Shown here: one piece after another, positions 52,129 through 60,060 of the stretch
How the letters are laid out: the number at the start of each line of letters is the position of its first letter
Numbering within the stretch: the first letter of the stretch is position 1
Assembly (NCBI GenBank): GCA_965217265.1
Contig: CBDCHP010000018.1
Location: 434,001-498,000 of the forward strand
Direction of reading: 5' to 3'
Origin: JAGRGG01 sp965217265
Lineage (GTDB): Bacteria > Pseudomonadota > Alphaproteobacteria > Geminicoccales > Geminicoccaceae
Length of the DNA stretch: 64,000 nt
Notes under the pieces: generated by a model
Told to the model about the DNA's origin: nothing
Databases searched by the model: none
Seen by the model: only the letters and a program-made list of their open reading frames with translations
Position numbers and translations under genes: made by a program

Positions 52129-54087
52129 TTGGCGATGCGTGCCGCCCGCCGATCGAACACGACGGCGAGACCGCCCGCCCCGGCGTTCGACGCCGAGATG
52201 ACCCTGCCCAAGCTCCTCGTGCATCAGGCCGAGGCGGCGCCGGACGCTGTCGCGATGCGCGAGAAGAAGTTCGGCATCTGGCGCAACTATACGTGGCGGG
52301 ATTACCGCGACGAGGTGCAAGCCCTGTTCTACGGCCTTAAGGCGCTCAAGCTGGGGCGCGGTCAGACGCTCGCCGTCATCGGCCGCAACCGGCCGAACTG
52401 GGTCTGGGCCGAACTGGCGGCGCACAGCGCGGGTGCCCTGTCGATCGGCCTCTACGAGGACGTGCTGTCGCCCGAGGCCGCCTACCTGCTCAAGGCATCC
52501 AGGGCCGGGATCGTCGTCTGCGAGGACGAGGAGCAGGTCGACAAGATGCTCGCACTCGGGGCCGAAGTGCCGATCCGCCACATCGTCTACCACGACGACC
52601 GCGGAATGCGGAAATACGCCGACCCGCGCCTCGTCGCTTGGGAGGAGCTGCGCGCCAAGGGCGCGGCGCTGGCGAAGCGTGCGCCGGATTTGTTCGAGAC
52701 CGAGGTCGCCGAGGGCAAGGGCGAGGACGTGGCGATCTTGTGCACCACGTCGGGCACGACCGCGCATCCGAAGCTCGCCATGCTCCAGCACCGGCCGTTC
52801 CTGACCCACTTGGCGACCTACCTCGACGCCGACCCGCGCGGGCCGGACGACGAGTACGTCTGCGTCCTGCCGCTGCCCTGGATCATGGAGCAGGTCTACG
52901 TCGTCGGCATGCCGCTCCTGTCGCGCATCCGGGTCAACTTCCCCGAGAGCGCCGAGACCGCGATGGCGGATCTGCGCGAGATCGGCCCGACCCACCTCCT
53001 CTTGGCGCCGCGCGTCTGGGAGCAGACCGCGGCCGACGTGCGGGCGCGCATCATGGACGCCAACCGGGTGACGCGGGGCCTGTTCGACTGGGGCGTCAAG
53101 CGGGCGGTCAAGGCGCTGGAGGCGGGCGGGCGCGACCCGCTCGCCGATGCCCTGGTGATGGCGCCGTTGCGCGACCGCCTGGGCTTCTCCCGCGTCCAGT
53201 CGGCCGCGACCGGGGGTGCGGCACTCGGCCCAGACACATTCAAGTTCTTCCTCGCGATGGGCGTGCGCCTGCGGCAGCTCTACGGCCAGACCGAACTTTG
53301 CGGCGCCTACACCTTGCAGCGCGGCGAGGCGATCGACACCGACACCTCGGGCCTACCGTTCGAGGGCACGAGCCTTCGCATCCGCGACCCGGACGACCAG
53401 GGCGTCGGCGAGATCGAGACGCTCACACCCGGCATGTTCAAGGGGTACTTTCAAGACGAGGCGGCGACCGCGGGCACCTTGAGCGAGGACGGCTGGATGC
53501 GAACCGGCGACGCCGGCTACCTCGACGACCAAGGCCGTCTCGTCGTCCTCGATCGGATGAAGGACCTCGCCGCCACGTCGGCCGGGCACCGCTTCTCGCC
53601 GCAGTTCATCGAGAACCGGCTGAAGTTCTCGCCCTACATCGGCGAGTGCGTCGTGCTCGGCAACGGCCGCCCCTACCTGGCCGCGATCGTGTGCATCCGC
53701 TACGGCATGGCGGCGAAGTGGGCCGAGGCGCGGCAGATCGGCTTCACCAACTACCAAAACCTTGCCGCCAACGCCCAAGTCTACGACCTGATCGCAGCCG
53801 AGGTCGAGGCGGTGAACGCGCGCCTGCCGGACCAGCAGCGCATCGGCCGCTTCTTGCTGCTCTACAAGGAACTCGACCCCGACGACGGCGAACTGACCCG
53901 CACGCGCAAGGTGCGCCGCGGCGTGATCGACGCGCGCTACGGCGACCTGATCGAGGCGCTCTACGGCGACGCCGCGCGGGTCGAGAGCGTGGGCGAGATC
54001 ACCTTCGAGGACGGGCGCAAGGGGCGCGTCGAGGCCGAGATGGCGATCCGCGACACGGCGGCGACGCGGGCGGGGGTGCCGGCATGA
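52129..54087 (+). CDS. AMP-binding long-chain acyl-CoA synthetase
   Basis: A 652-residue adenylate-forming ligase that activates a carboxylate with ATP and CoA. Motifs are LCTTSGTTAHPKLAML (P-loop, near residue 210), YGQTELCGAYTLQ, the hinge WMRTGDAGYLDDQGRLVVLD and the late KVRRGVID. The start is TTG at 52129 after GAGGAGAAGG, though ATG at 52135 is possible. Its stop overlaps livG. Ligases beside a LivGHM-type transporter often serve uptake of aromatic or fatty acids. Confidence 0.9.
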   Translation: MAMRAARRSNTTARPPAPAFDAEMTLPKLLVHQAEAAPDAVAMREKKFGIWRNYTWRDYRDEVQALFYGLKALKLGRGQTLAVIGRNRPNWVWAELAAHSAGALSIGLYEDVLSPEAAYLLKASRAGIVVCEDEEQVDKMLALGAEVPIRHIVYHDDRGMRKYADPRLVAWEELRAKGAALAKRAPDLFETEVAEGKGEDVAILCTTSGTTAHPKLAMLQHRPFLTHLATYLDADPRGPDDEYVCVLPLPWIMEQVYVVGMPLLSRIRVNFPESAETAMADLREIGPTHLLLAPRVWEQTAADVRARIMDANRVTRGLFDWGVKRAVKALEAGGRDPLADALVMAPLRDRLGFSRVQSAATGGAALGPDTFKFFLAMGVRLRQLYGQTELCGAYTLQRGEAIDTDTSGLPFEGTSLRIRDPDDQGVGEIETLTPGMFKGYFQDEAATAGTLSEDGWMRTGDAGYLDDQGRLVVLDRMKDLAATSAGHRFSPQFIENRLKFSPYIGECVVLGNGRPYLAAIVCIRYGMAAKWAEARQIGFTNYQNLAANAQVYDLIAAEVEAVNARLPDQQRIGRFLLLYKELDPDDGELTRTRKVRRGVIDARYGDLIEALYGDAARVESVGEITFEDGRKGRVEAEMAIRDTAATRAGVPA

Positions 54088-54905
54088 GCACCGTCTTGAA
54101 AGAGGCCCCCCCGGCCGGCCGCGCCCGCGCGATCGGCGACGTGCTCCTCGGCGTCGAGGGCATCACGCTGCGTTTCGGCGGCGTGACCGCCCTGTCCGAT
54201 GTTTCCTTCGACGTCCGCCGCGGCGAGATCCGGGCGATCATCGGCCCGAACGGGGCCGGCAAGTCGTCGATGCTCAACGTCGTCAACGGCTTCTATCACC
54301 CGCAAGAGGGCCGGATCACCTGGCGCGGCCGGGCACGGCGGCGGATGCGGCCGCACGAGGCGGCACGGCAGGGCATCGCCCGCACCTTCCAGAACATCGC
54401 GCTCTTCAAGGGCATGAGCACGCTCGACAACATCATGACCGGGCGCCTGCTCAAGATGCGGGCGACCTTGATCGAGCAGGCGCTCTACCTCGGCCGGGCG
54501 CGGCGCGAGGAGATCGCCAACCGCGCCGCCGTCGAGAAGGTCATCGACTTTCTCGAAATCCAGCACATCCGCCACACCGCCGTCGGCAAGCTGCCCTACG
54601 GCCTGCAAAAGCGGGTCGAGCTGGCGCGGGCCTTGGCGGCCGAGCCGGAACTCCTCCTCCTCGACGAGCCGATGGCCGGCATGAACCTGGAGGAGAAGGA
54701 GGACATGTGCCGCTTCGTCCTCGACGTGAACGAGGAGTTCGGCACGACCGTCGCCTTGATCGAGCACGACATGGGCGTGGTGATGGACATCTCCGATCGC
54801 GTCGTCGTCCTCGACTACGGCAAGAAGCTCGCCGACGGCCCGCCCGAGGCGGTGCGGCAGAACCAGGAGGTGATCGAAGCCTACTTGGGGGTCGCCCATG
54901 CTTGA
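54084..54905 (+). CDS. livG: Branched-chain amino acid-type ABC transporter, ATP-binding protein (LivG)
   Basis: A 273-residue ATPase of the HAAT family: Walker A GPNGAGKSSM, signature LPYGLQKRVELARAL, Walker B LLLLDEPMAGMN and IEHDMGVVMDISDRVVVLDY, the LivG-specific end. ATG at 54084 overlaps the ligase stop. The substrate may be an organic acid acted on by the ligase rather than leucine. No livF or binding protein gene is in the window. Confidence 0.88.
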   Translation: MSTVLKEAPPAGRARAIGDVLLGVEGITLRFGGVTALSDVSFDVRRGEIRAIIGPNGAGKSSMLNVVNGFYHPQEGRITWRGRARRRMRPHEAARQGIARTFQNIALFKGMSTLDNIMTGRLLKMRATLIEQALYLGRARREEIANRAAVEKVIDFLEIQHIRHTAVGKLPYGLQKRVELARALAAEPELLLLDEPMAGMNLEEKEDMCRFVLDVNEEFGTTVALIEHDMGVVMDISDRVVVLDYGKKLADGPPEAVRQNQEVIEAYLGVAHA

Positions 54906-55827
54906 GGCCCTCTTCGTCGATCCCTTCGTGATGATCGCCGACTCGCCCCTCTTCTTCGTCGAGGTGCTGATCGGCGGCCTGATGACCGGGGTCATGTACG
55001 CGCTCGTGGCGCTCGGCTTCGTCCTGATCTTCAAGGCCTCGGGCGTCTTCAACTTCGCCCAAGGCGCGATGGCGCTGTTCGCCGCCTTGTTCTTCGCCGG
55101 CATGATCGACGAAGGGGTGCCGACCCCGCTCGCCTTTCTCCTCACGCTCGCGATCATGGTAGGCTTAAGCTTCGCGATCGAGCGCGTCGTGCTCCGCCCG
55201 CTCGTCAACCAGCCGCCGATCATCCTGTTCATGGCGACGATCGGCATCGCCTACGTTCTCGACGGCCTCGGCCAGACCGTCTGGGGCTCGGACGTGCGCC
55301 GCCTCGACGTCGGCATCCCGGACGACCCGCTCATCGTCGGCGGCCTCTACCTCTCGCAGTTCGACCTCACCGCCTCGCTGATCTGCGGCGCCCTGGTCGC
55401 GGCCTTGGCCGTCTTCTTTCAAGTGACGCCGACCGGCCGGGCGCTGCGCGCCGTCGCCGACGACCACGCGGCGGCGATGAGCATCGGCATCCCGCTGCCG
55501 GTCATCTGGCGCATCGTCTGGTCGGTCGCCGGCTTCGTCGGCCTCGTCGCCGGGATCATGTGGGGCTCGAAGCTGGGCGTGCAGTTCAATCTGAGCCTGA
55601 TCGCGCTCAAGGCGCTGCCGGTCCTGATCCTGGGCGGCTTCACCTCGGTCCCCGGTGCCATCGTCGGCGGCCTCATCATCGGCGGCGGCGAGAAGGTGGC
55701 CGAGGTCTTCTGGGGCGACGCCTTCGGCGGTGCGATCGAGGAGTGGTTCGCCTACATGCTCGCCCTGGTCTTCCTGCTCGTGCGGCCGCAAGGGCTGTTC
55801 GGCGAGCGCATCATCGAGCGGATATGA
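54898..55827 (+). CDS. livH: Branched-chain amino acid-type ABC transporter permease (LivH)
   Basis: A 309-residue permease with eight or so helices. Typical blocks are GLMTGVMYALVALGFVLIFK, GVFNFAQGAMALFAA and ALKALPVLILGGFTSVPGAI. ATG at 54898 lies eight bases inside livG. Directly after the stop (55825-55827) an inverted-repeat element begins, separating it from livM. Confidence 0.9.
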   Translation: MLEALFVDPFVMIADSPLFFVEVLIGGLMTGVMYALVALGFVLIFKASGVFNFAQGAMALFAALFFAGMIDEGVPTPLAFLLTLAIMVGLSFAIERVVLRPLVNQPPIILFMATIGIAYVLDGLGQTVWGSDVRRLDVGIPDDPLIVGGLYLSQFDLTASLICGALVAALAVFFQVTPTGRALRAVADDHAAAMSIGIPLPVIWRIVWSVAGFVGLVAGIMWGSKLGVQFNLSLIALKALPVLILGGFTSVPGAIVGGLIIGGGEKVAEVFWGDAFGGAIEEWFAYMLALVFLLVRPQGLFGERIIERI

Positions 55828-55939
55828 GAACGCTTCGCGTGCGCTCGCCGCGCGGGCTTTTTTCTTTTCTTTTTTGCTTTTTGCCCGAGACTGGCCCTCG
55901 GCGTTGCGGCCAGTCTCCTGCGTTAACACCGGCAAAAAA
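55828..55939. repeat. Partial dispersed inverted-repeat element between livH and livM
   Basis: It starts GAACGCTTCGCGTGCGCTCG at the base after the livH TGA, runs through a T-rich tract, and then GGCCCTCGGCGTTGCGGCC. It ends CGTTAACACCGGCAAAAAAA, where the next bases form the livM ATG. The inner part matches the element at 57021-57162. The right arm, after the A-tract, is missing, so it was lost or never present. The T-rich side could stop transcription into livM. Confidence 0.75.
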
Positions 55940-57019
55940 ATGATCTACCGCGAGACCGGCCAGTTCAAGACGAGCTACGGCGCCGATCAGGCGATCTTTC
56001 CGGTCGTGCAGGACCGGGTCGGGATCGCCGTCATCCTGGCACTCGGCTTCGTGATCCTGCCGCTGTTCGCCAGCAATTACTGGCTCGGCACGATCGCCAT
56101 ACCGTTCCTGGTCTACGGCCTCGCCGCCCTGGGCCTCAACATCCTGACCGGCTACGCGGGGCAGCTATCCTTGGGCACCGGCGGCTTCATGGCGACGGGG
56201 GCGTTCGCCGCCTTCAAGCTCGCGACCGCGTTTCCCGACCTGCACGTCGTCCTCGTCCTCCTCCTGGCCGGGCTGGTGACGGCGGGCGTCGGCGTCCTGT
56301 TCGGCCTGCCGTCGTTGCGGATCAAGGGCTTTTACCTCGCGGTCGCCACGCTCGCGGCGCAGTTCTTCCTCGTCTGGCTCTACAACAAGCTGCCCTGGTT
56401 CACGAACTACAGCTCCAGCGGCGTCATCTCGGCCCCGCCGCGGGCCCTGTTCGGCGAGGTCTACGTCACCGGCATCCAGGCGGGCGTGACGGCGAAGTAC
56501 CTCTTCGTCCTGACGCTGGTGGCGGTCCTGGCGCTGGCGGCGAAGAACATGGTGCGGCTCAAGATCGGCCGTTCCTGGATGGCGATCCGCGACATGGACA
56601 TCGCCGCTGAGATCATCGGCATCCGCCCCTTCACGACCAAGCTCGCCGCCTTTGCCGTCAGCTCGTTCTACGTCGGCATCGCCGGGGCCTTGTGGGCGTT
56701 CGCCTACACCGGTGCCGTCGAGGCGCAGGCGTTCGGCATCGACGTGTCGTTTCGCATCCTGTTCATGATCATCATCGGCGGCCTGGGCTCGATCCTGGGC
56801 TCGTTCCTGGGTGCTGCCTTCATCGTGCTCCTCCCGATCGCGCTCACCAACCTGTTCGTGGCGCTCGGGCTCGGCAGCGCGATCGCGCTGGTGAGCCACC
56901 TGGAAGCGATGATCATGGGGGCGCTCATCATCGCCTTTTTGATCCTGGAGCCGCACGGCCTCGCGCGCTTGTGGCAGACCTTCAAGGCAAAGCTGCGGCT
57001 CTGGCCGTTTCCCTATTGA
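55940..57019 (+). CDS. livM: Branched-chain amino acid-type ABC transporter permease (LivM)
   Basis: A 359-residue permease with about nine helices. The opening MIYRETGQFKTSYGADQAIF is the usual LivM start in this subgroup, and GLAALGLNILTGYAGQLSLG, SLRIKGFYLAVATLAAQFFL, FRILFMIIIGGLGSILGSFL and LEPHGLARLWQ follow. The start codon directly joins the A-tract of a repeat element, with no Shine-Dalgarno sequence visible. Translation efficiency may therefore be low. No binding protein or livF follows. Confidence 0.9.
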   Translation: MIYRETGQFKTSYGADQAIFPVVQDRVGIAVILALGFVILPLFASNYWLGTIAIPFLVYGLAALGLNILTGYAGQLSLGTGGFMATGAFAAFKLATAFPDLHVVLVLLLAGLVTAGVGVLFGLPSLRIKGFYLAVATLAAQFFLVWLYNKLPWFTNYSSSGVISAPPRALFGEVYVTGIQAGVTAKYLFVLTLVAVLALAAKNMVRLKIGRSWMAIRDMDIAAEIIGIRPFTTKLAAFAVSSFYVGIAGALWAFAYTGAVEAQAFGIDVSFRILFMIIIGGLGSILGSFLGAAFIVLLPIALTNLFVALGLGSAIALVSHLEAMIMGALIIAFLILEPHGLARLWQTFKAKLRLWPFPY

Positions 57020-57020
57020 T

Positions 57021-57162
57021 GAACGCTGCGCGTGCGCTGCCGCGCGGGCTTTTTCTTTTTTGTCTTTGTCCGAGGCTGGCCCTCGGCGCCGCGGCCAACC
57101 TGCGGCGTTAACACTGGCAAAAAGAAAAGAGAAAGGCCCCGCGCAGCGGGCGCGAAGCGTTC
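57021..57162. repeat. Complete dispersed inverted-repeat element, copy at livM/nhaP
   Basis: A 142-bp element with arms of about 42 bp. The left arm reads GAACGCTGCGCGTGCGCTGC, then a CTTTTTCTTTTTTG tract; the right arm read in reverse starts GAACGCTTCGCGCCCGCTGC and has CCTTTCTCTTTTC. The left end is one base after the livM stop; the right end overlaps the nhaP stop (TGAACGCTT). GC-hairpin-plus-T structure on both strands would make a bidirectional terminator for these convergent genes. Confidence 0.8.
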
Positions 57163-58444
57163 ACCCCTTTGCCTCGGCCTCCGCCTCGGCGTGCTCGCGC
57201 AGCACCTGCGGCACGGCGCGGCGGATGACCGAGGCCATCGTCGTACCCTGGACGACGATCGAGAAGATGACGACGACGTAGGTCGCCTGGAGGATGAGCG
57301 GCTTGTAGTCGCTCTCGGGCAAGGAGAGCGCGAGCGCCACCGAGATGCCGCCGCGCAAGCCCCCCCAGATCAGGATGCGCCGCGTGCCGGGGGTGAAGGT
57401 CTTCTTGACCGCGAGCAGGGCCAAGGGTGCGGTGACCGCGACGGTGCGGGCGAGCAGGACGAGCGGCACCATGAGGGCGAGCAGCCAGATCCGGCTCGCA
57501 TGGAACGAGATCGCCAGGACCTCGATGCCGATCAGGAGGAACAGGGCGGCGTTGAGGATCTCGTCGATCAGGTGCCAGAAGTTCTCGACGTGCAGCCGGG
57601 TGCGCCGGCTCATCCCGCGCTTGAAGCCGGTATTGCCGATGAAGATGCCCGCCACGACGACGGCGATCGGCCCGCTCATGTGCAGCTTCAAGGCCAGCGT
57701 GTAGAGGCCCATGACCAGCGCCAGGGTCATGAGCACTTCGAGCACGTACTCGTCCACCCGCCGGAGCAGGCGGTAGGTGATCCACCCGCCCGCAGCGCCG
57801 AGCGCCGCGCCGCCGACGGCTTCTTGCAGGAACAGCCGGCCGATCTCGACGAACCCGGCGCCGCCGTGCCCCGCCTCGCCCCCGCCGAACGCGATCTCGC
57901 TCACGATCAAGAAGACGACGACCGCGACCCCGTCGTTGAACAGGCTCTCGCCGGCGATCCGGGTCTGGATCGCGGGCGGCACCTTGACGAACTTGAGCAG
58001 GCCCAAGACCGCGACCGGGTCGGTCGGGCTGATGAGCGCGCCCAGGACCAGTCCCACGACGAGCGGCACGCCGGCGAGGTAGGCAAAGCCCGCCCCGACG
58101 ATGAAGGTCGAGAGCAGGAGGCCGACCGTCGCCGTCAGGAGGACCGTCCAGCGCTCCTCGGCGAGGTCGCTGAAATCGACGTGCAGGGCCCCCGCGAACA
58201 GGATGAAGCCCAGCATCCCGTTCATCACCGCGTCGTAGAAGTCGATGCCGCCGACGAAGGCGCGGGCGTCCTCGGTCATCGTCGAGGAGGGGATCAGCCA
58301 GTCGATCAGGATGACGCCCAAGGAGGCCAAGAGCGAGACGACGACGAGGCCGATCGAGGAGGGCAGCTTGAGGATCTGGTGGTTGAGGTAGCCGAAGCCC
58401 GCCGCCAGCACGATCAGGATCGAGGCGATGTCGAAGGCGCTCAA
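57161..58444 (-). CDS. Sodium/proton antiporter, CPA1 (NhaP) family
   Basis: A 427-residue antiporter with 12 or so helices. ALISPTDPVAVLGLL and RIAGESLFNDGVAVVVFLIV contain the transport aspartates of CPA1 proteins. ILIWGGLRGGISVALALSLP and a charged C-terminal tail follow. It would exchange Na+ or K+ for H+ to control pH and salt. Both flanks carry dispersed inverted-repeat elements. Confidence 0.92.
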   Translation of the reverse strand: MSAFDIASILIVLAAGFGYLNHQILKLPSSIGLVVVSLLASLGVILIDWLIPSSTMTEDARAFVGGIDFYDAVMNGMLGFILFAGALHVDFSDLAEERWTVLLTATVGLLLSTFIVGAGFAYLAGVPLVVGLVLGALISPTDPVAVLGLLKFVKVPPAIQTRIAGESLFNDGVAVVVFLIVSEIAFGGGEAGHGGAGFVEIGRLFLQEAVGGAALGAAGGWITYRLLRRVDEYVLEVLMTLALVMGLYTLALKLHMSGPIAVVVAGIFIGNTGFKRGMSRRTRLHVENFWHLIDEILNAALFLLIGIEVLAISFHASRIWLLALMVPLVLLARTVAVTAPLALLAVKKTFTPGTRRILIWGGLRGGISVALALSLPESDYKPLILQATYVVVIFSIVVQGTTMASVIRRAVPQVLREHAEAEAEAKG

Positions 58445-58463
58445 AGGGTGGCTCTCCTATGAT

Positions 58464-58608
58464 GAACGCTCCGCGTGCGCTCGCCGCGCGGGCTTTCTCT
58501 TCGCTTTTTTGCTACTTGTCACCCGGACTTGGCTTCAACGTTGAAGCCAGCCCCGGCCAAAGTTGCAAAAAAGAAGAAAAGCCCCGCGCAGCGGACGCGC
58601 AAGCGTTC
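58464..58608. repeat. Complete dispersed inverted-repeat element, copy at nhaP/fadL
   Basis: A 145-bp element. The left end is GAACGCTCCGCGTGCGCTCG; the right end, reversed, is GAACGCTTGCGCGTCCGCTG and starts within the FadL TAG stop. Between the T-rich and A-rich tracts is a 20-bp perfect palindrome, TGGCTTCAACGTTGAAGCCA (58533-58552), next to CTTGTCACCCGGACTTGG, a diverged copy of the palindromic core at 1389. The left end is 20 bp upstream of the nhaP start. Confidence 0.8.
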
Positions 58609-59936
58609 TAGAACCGCACCTTCGCCGCGATCGTCAGCAGGTGGATGTCGTTCTCGTAAGAAGCGTTCAGGCTCCCGCGCAGCTGGTTCTCGCCGGCCGC
58701 GGTCAGGCGCACCTCGCTGTCCTCGATGTAGATGTAGGTGTAGGCGAGGTCGAGGCCGATCGCGTCGAGCGGGTTCCAGGTCAAACCGACCGATCCCCAG
58801 TAGCGGTCGTTGCCGGGGATGCGCGGCGTGCGGTAGGTCGCCTCGATCGGGGTCTGGTCGTGCGCGACGCCGAGGCGAAGGATCAGGTCGTCGCGCGGGC
58901 GGTAGCTGGCGCCGAGGGCCAAGAACAGGCTGTCGTGCCAGTTCTCGGTCGTCGTGCTGTCGGGCTGGTCGGGGTTGTCGAACTCGACGGTCAGGTCGTC
59001 GAACGTGCTCCAGTTGGTCCAGGCGACGTCGCCCATGACGGCCCAGCCGTGGCCGACGTCGGTGTAGAAGCCGATCGAGGCGGTGTCCGGCAGGGTGACC
59101 TGGGCGCTGGCGTCGGTGTCGGTGAACAGGGGTCCGAACGCGCCGCCGACGGCGGCGGGGAGGGTGAAGTCGGCGTCGCCCCTCAGCGTCTGGTCGAGAC
59201 CGGAGCGGTAGGCGACGCCGAGGCGCGTGCTCGGGCTGAACTCCCACAAGACCCCGGCGGTGAAGCCGAAGCCCCAGTCGTCGCCCTTCACCTGGACCCT
59301 GCCGTCGAGCGGAACGGGGGGGCCGCCGCCCGCCTGCGAGATCGTGTCTAAGTCGATCGCGTTCGACAGGTCGGCCTCGATGTACTGCGCTTGCAGCCCG
59401 GCGCCGAAGGTGGCGCGCATCCCGCCGTTGAGGCTGAGCGGCAGCGCCACGCTCGGGTTGATGTTGACGCTGCGCAGGCGCGAGTTGGTGGCGTGGTAGC
59501 GGCCGACCCAGCCGTCTGGATAATCGGTCTCGAGGCCGAAGGGCACGTTGATGCCGAGCCCGAAGCGGATCGGCTCGACCGGCGTCGTCATGACGTAGAA
59601 GGCCGGCACGACCTCCGAGAGGCCGATGTCTTCGAGCGTCGCGGTACCGCCGATGGGGGCCCCGAGCACGGTGGTGCCGTCGGCGTCGGTGAGTTCGCTG
59701 TTGGGAATGATGAGGCTCGCGGTGGCGAGCGCTTGACTGCCCTCCAGGCGGCCGAGGGCCGCCGGGTTGAAGAACATGTAGCTGACGTCCTCGGCCCCGG
59801 CCGTGGCGCCGGCGAACGCGTTGCCCTGTGCTGCCGCCGACTGCTCCTTCAGGGCAAAGCCGGCCGCGTGCGCCGCCGGGCCCGACGCGGCAAGCGCCAA
59901 AGGCGTCGCGACCAACGCCCAGATCCCCTGCCGCAT
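58608..59936 (-). CDS. Outer membrane protein of the OmpP1/FadL/TodX family
   Basis: A 442-residue beta-barrel for uptake of hydrophobic compounds such as long-chain fatty acids. ATG at 59936 follows GGGAGAGGGGGT and gives a signal peptide ending AAHA, then AGFALKEQSAAAQGNAFAGA, the FadL hatch start. MFFNPAALGRLEG, PVEPIRFGLGINVPFGLETD and the C-terminal LLTIAAKVRF with terminal phenylalanine fit the family. The longer frame to 60071 is not coding. Confidence 0.92.
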   Translation of the reverse strand: MRQGIWALVATPLALAASGPAAHAAGFALKEQSAAAQGNAFAGATAGAEDVSYMFFNPAALGRLEGSQALATASLIIPNSELTDADGTTVLGAPIGGTATLEDIGLSEVVPAFYVMTTPVEPIRFGLGINVPFGLETDYPDGWVGRYHATNSRLRSVNINPSVALPLSLNGGMRATFGAGLQAQYIEADLSNAIDLDTISQAGGGPPVPLDGRVQVKGDDWGFGFTAGVLWEFSPSTRLGVAYRSGLDQTLRGDADFTLPAAVGGAFGPLFTDTDASAQVTLPDTASIGFYTDVGHGWAVMGDVAWTNWSTFDDLTVEFDNPDQPDSTTTENWHDSLFLALGASYRPRDDLILRLGVAHDQTPIEATYRTPRIPGNDRYWGSVGLTWNPLDAIGLDLAYTYIYIEDSEVRLTAAGENQLRGSLNASYENDIHLLTIAAKVRF

Positions 59937-60060
59937 ACCCCCTCTCCCGTCATGATCAGGTTGCCATCGAAGGCTTACAACCGTGAAGGGAGCGCGCCAA
60001 GCAACGCCATGTTTTCGGATCGACAGTGTGGCTTTTGCGTCATGACCCCCGTCGCCGCTC

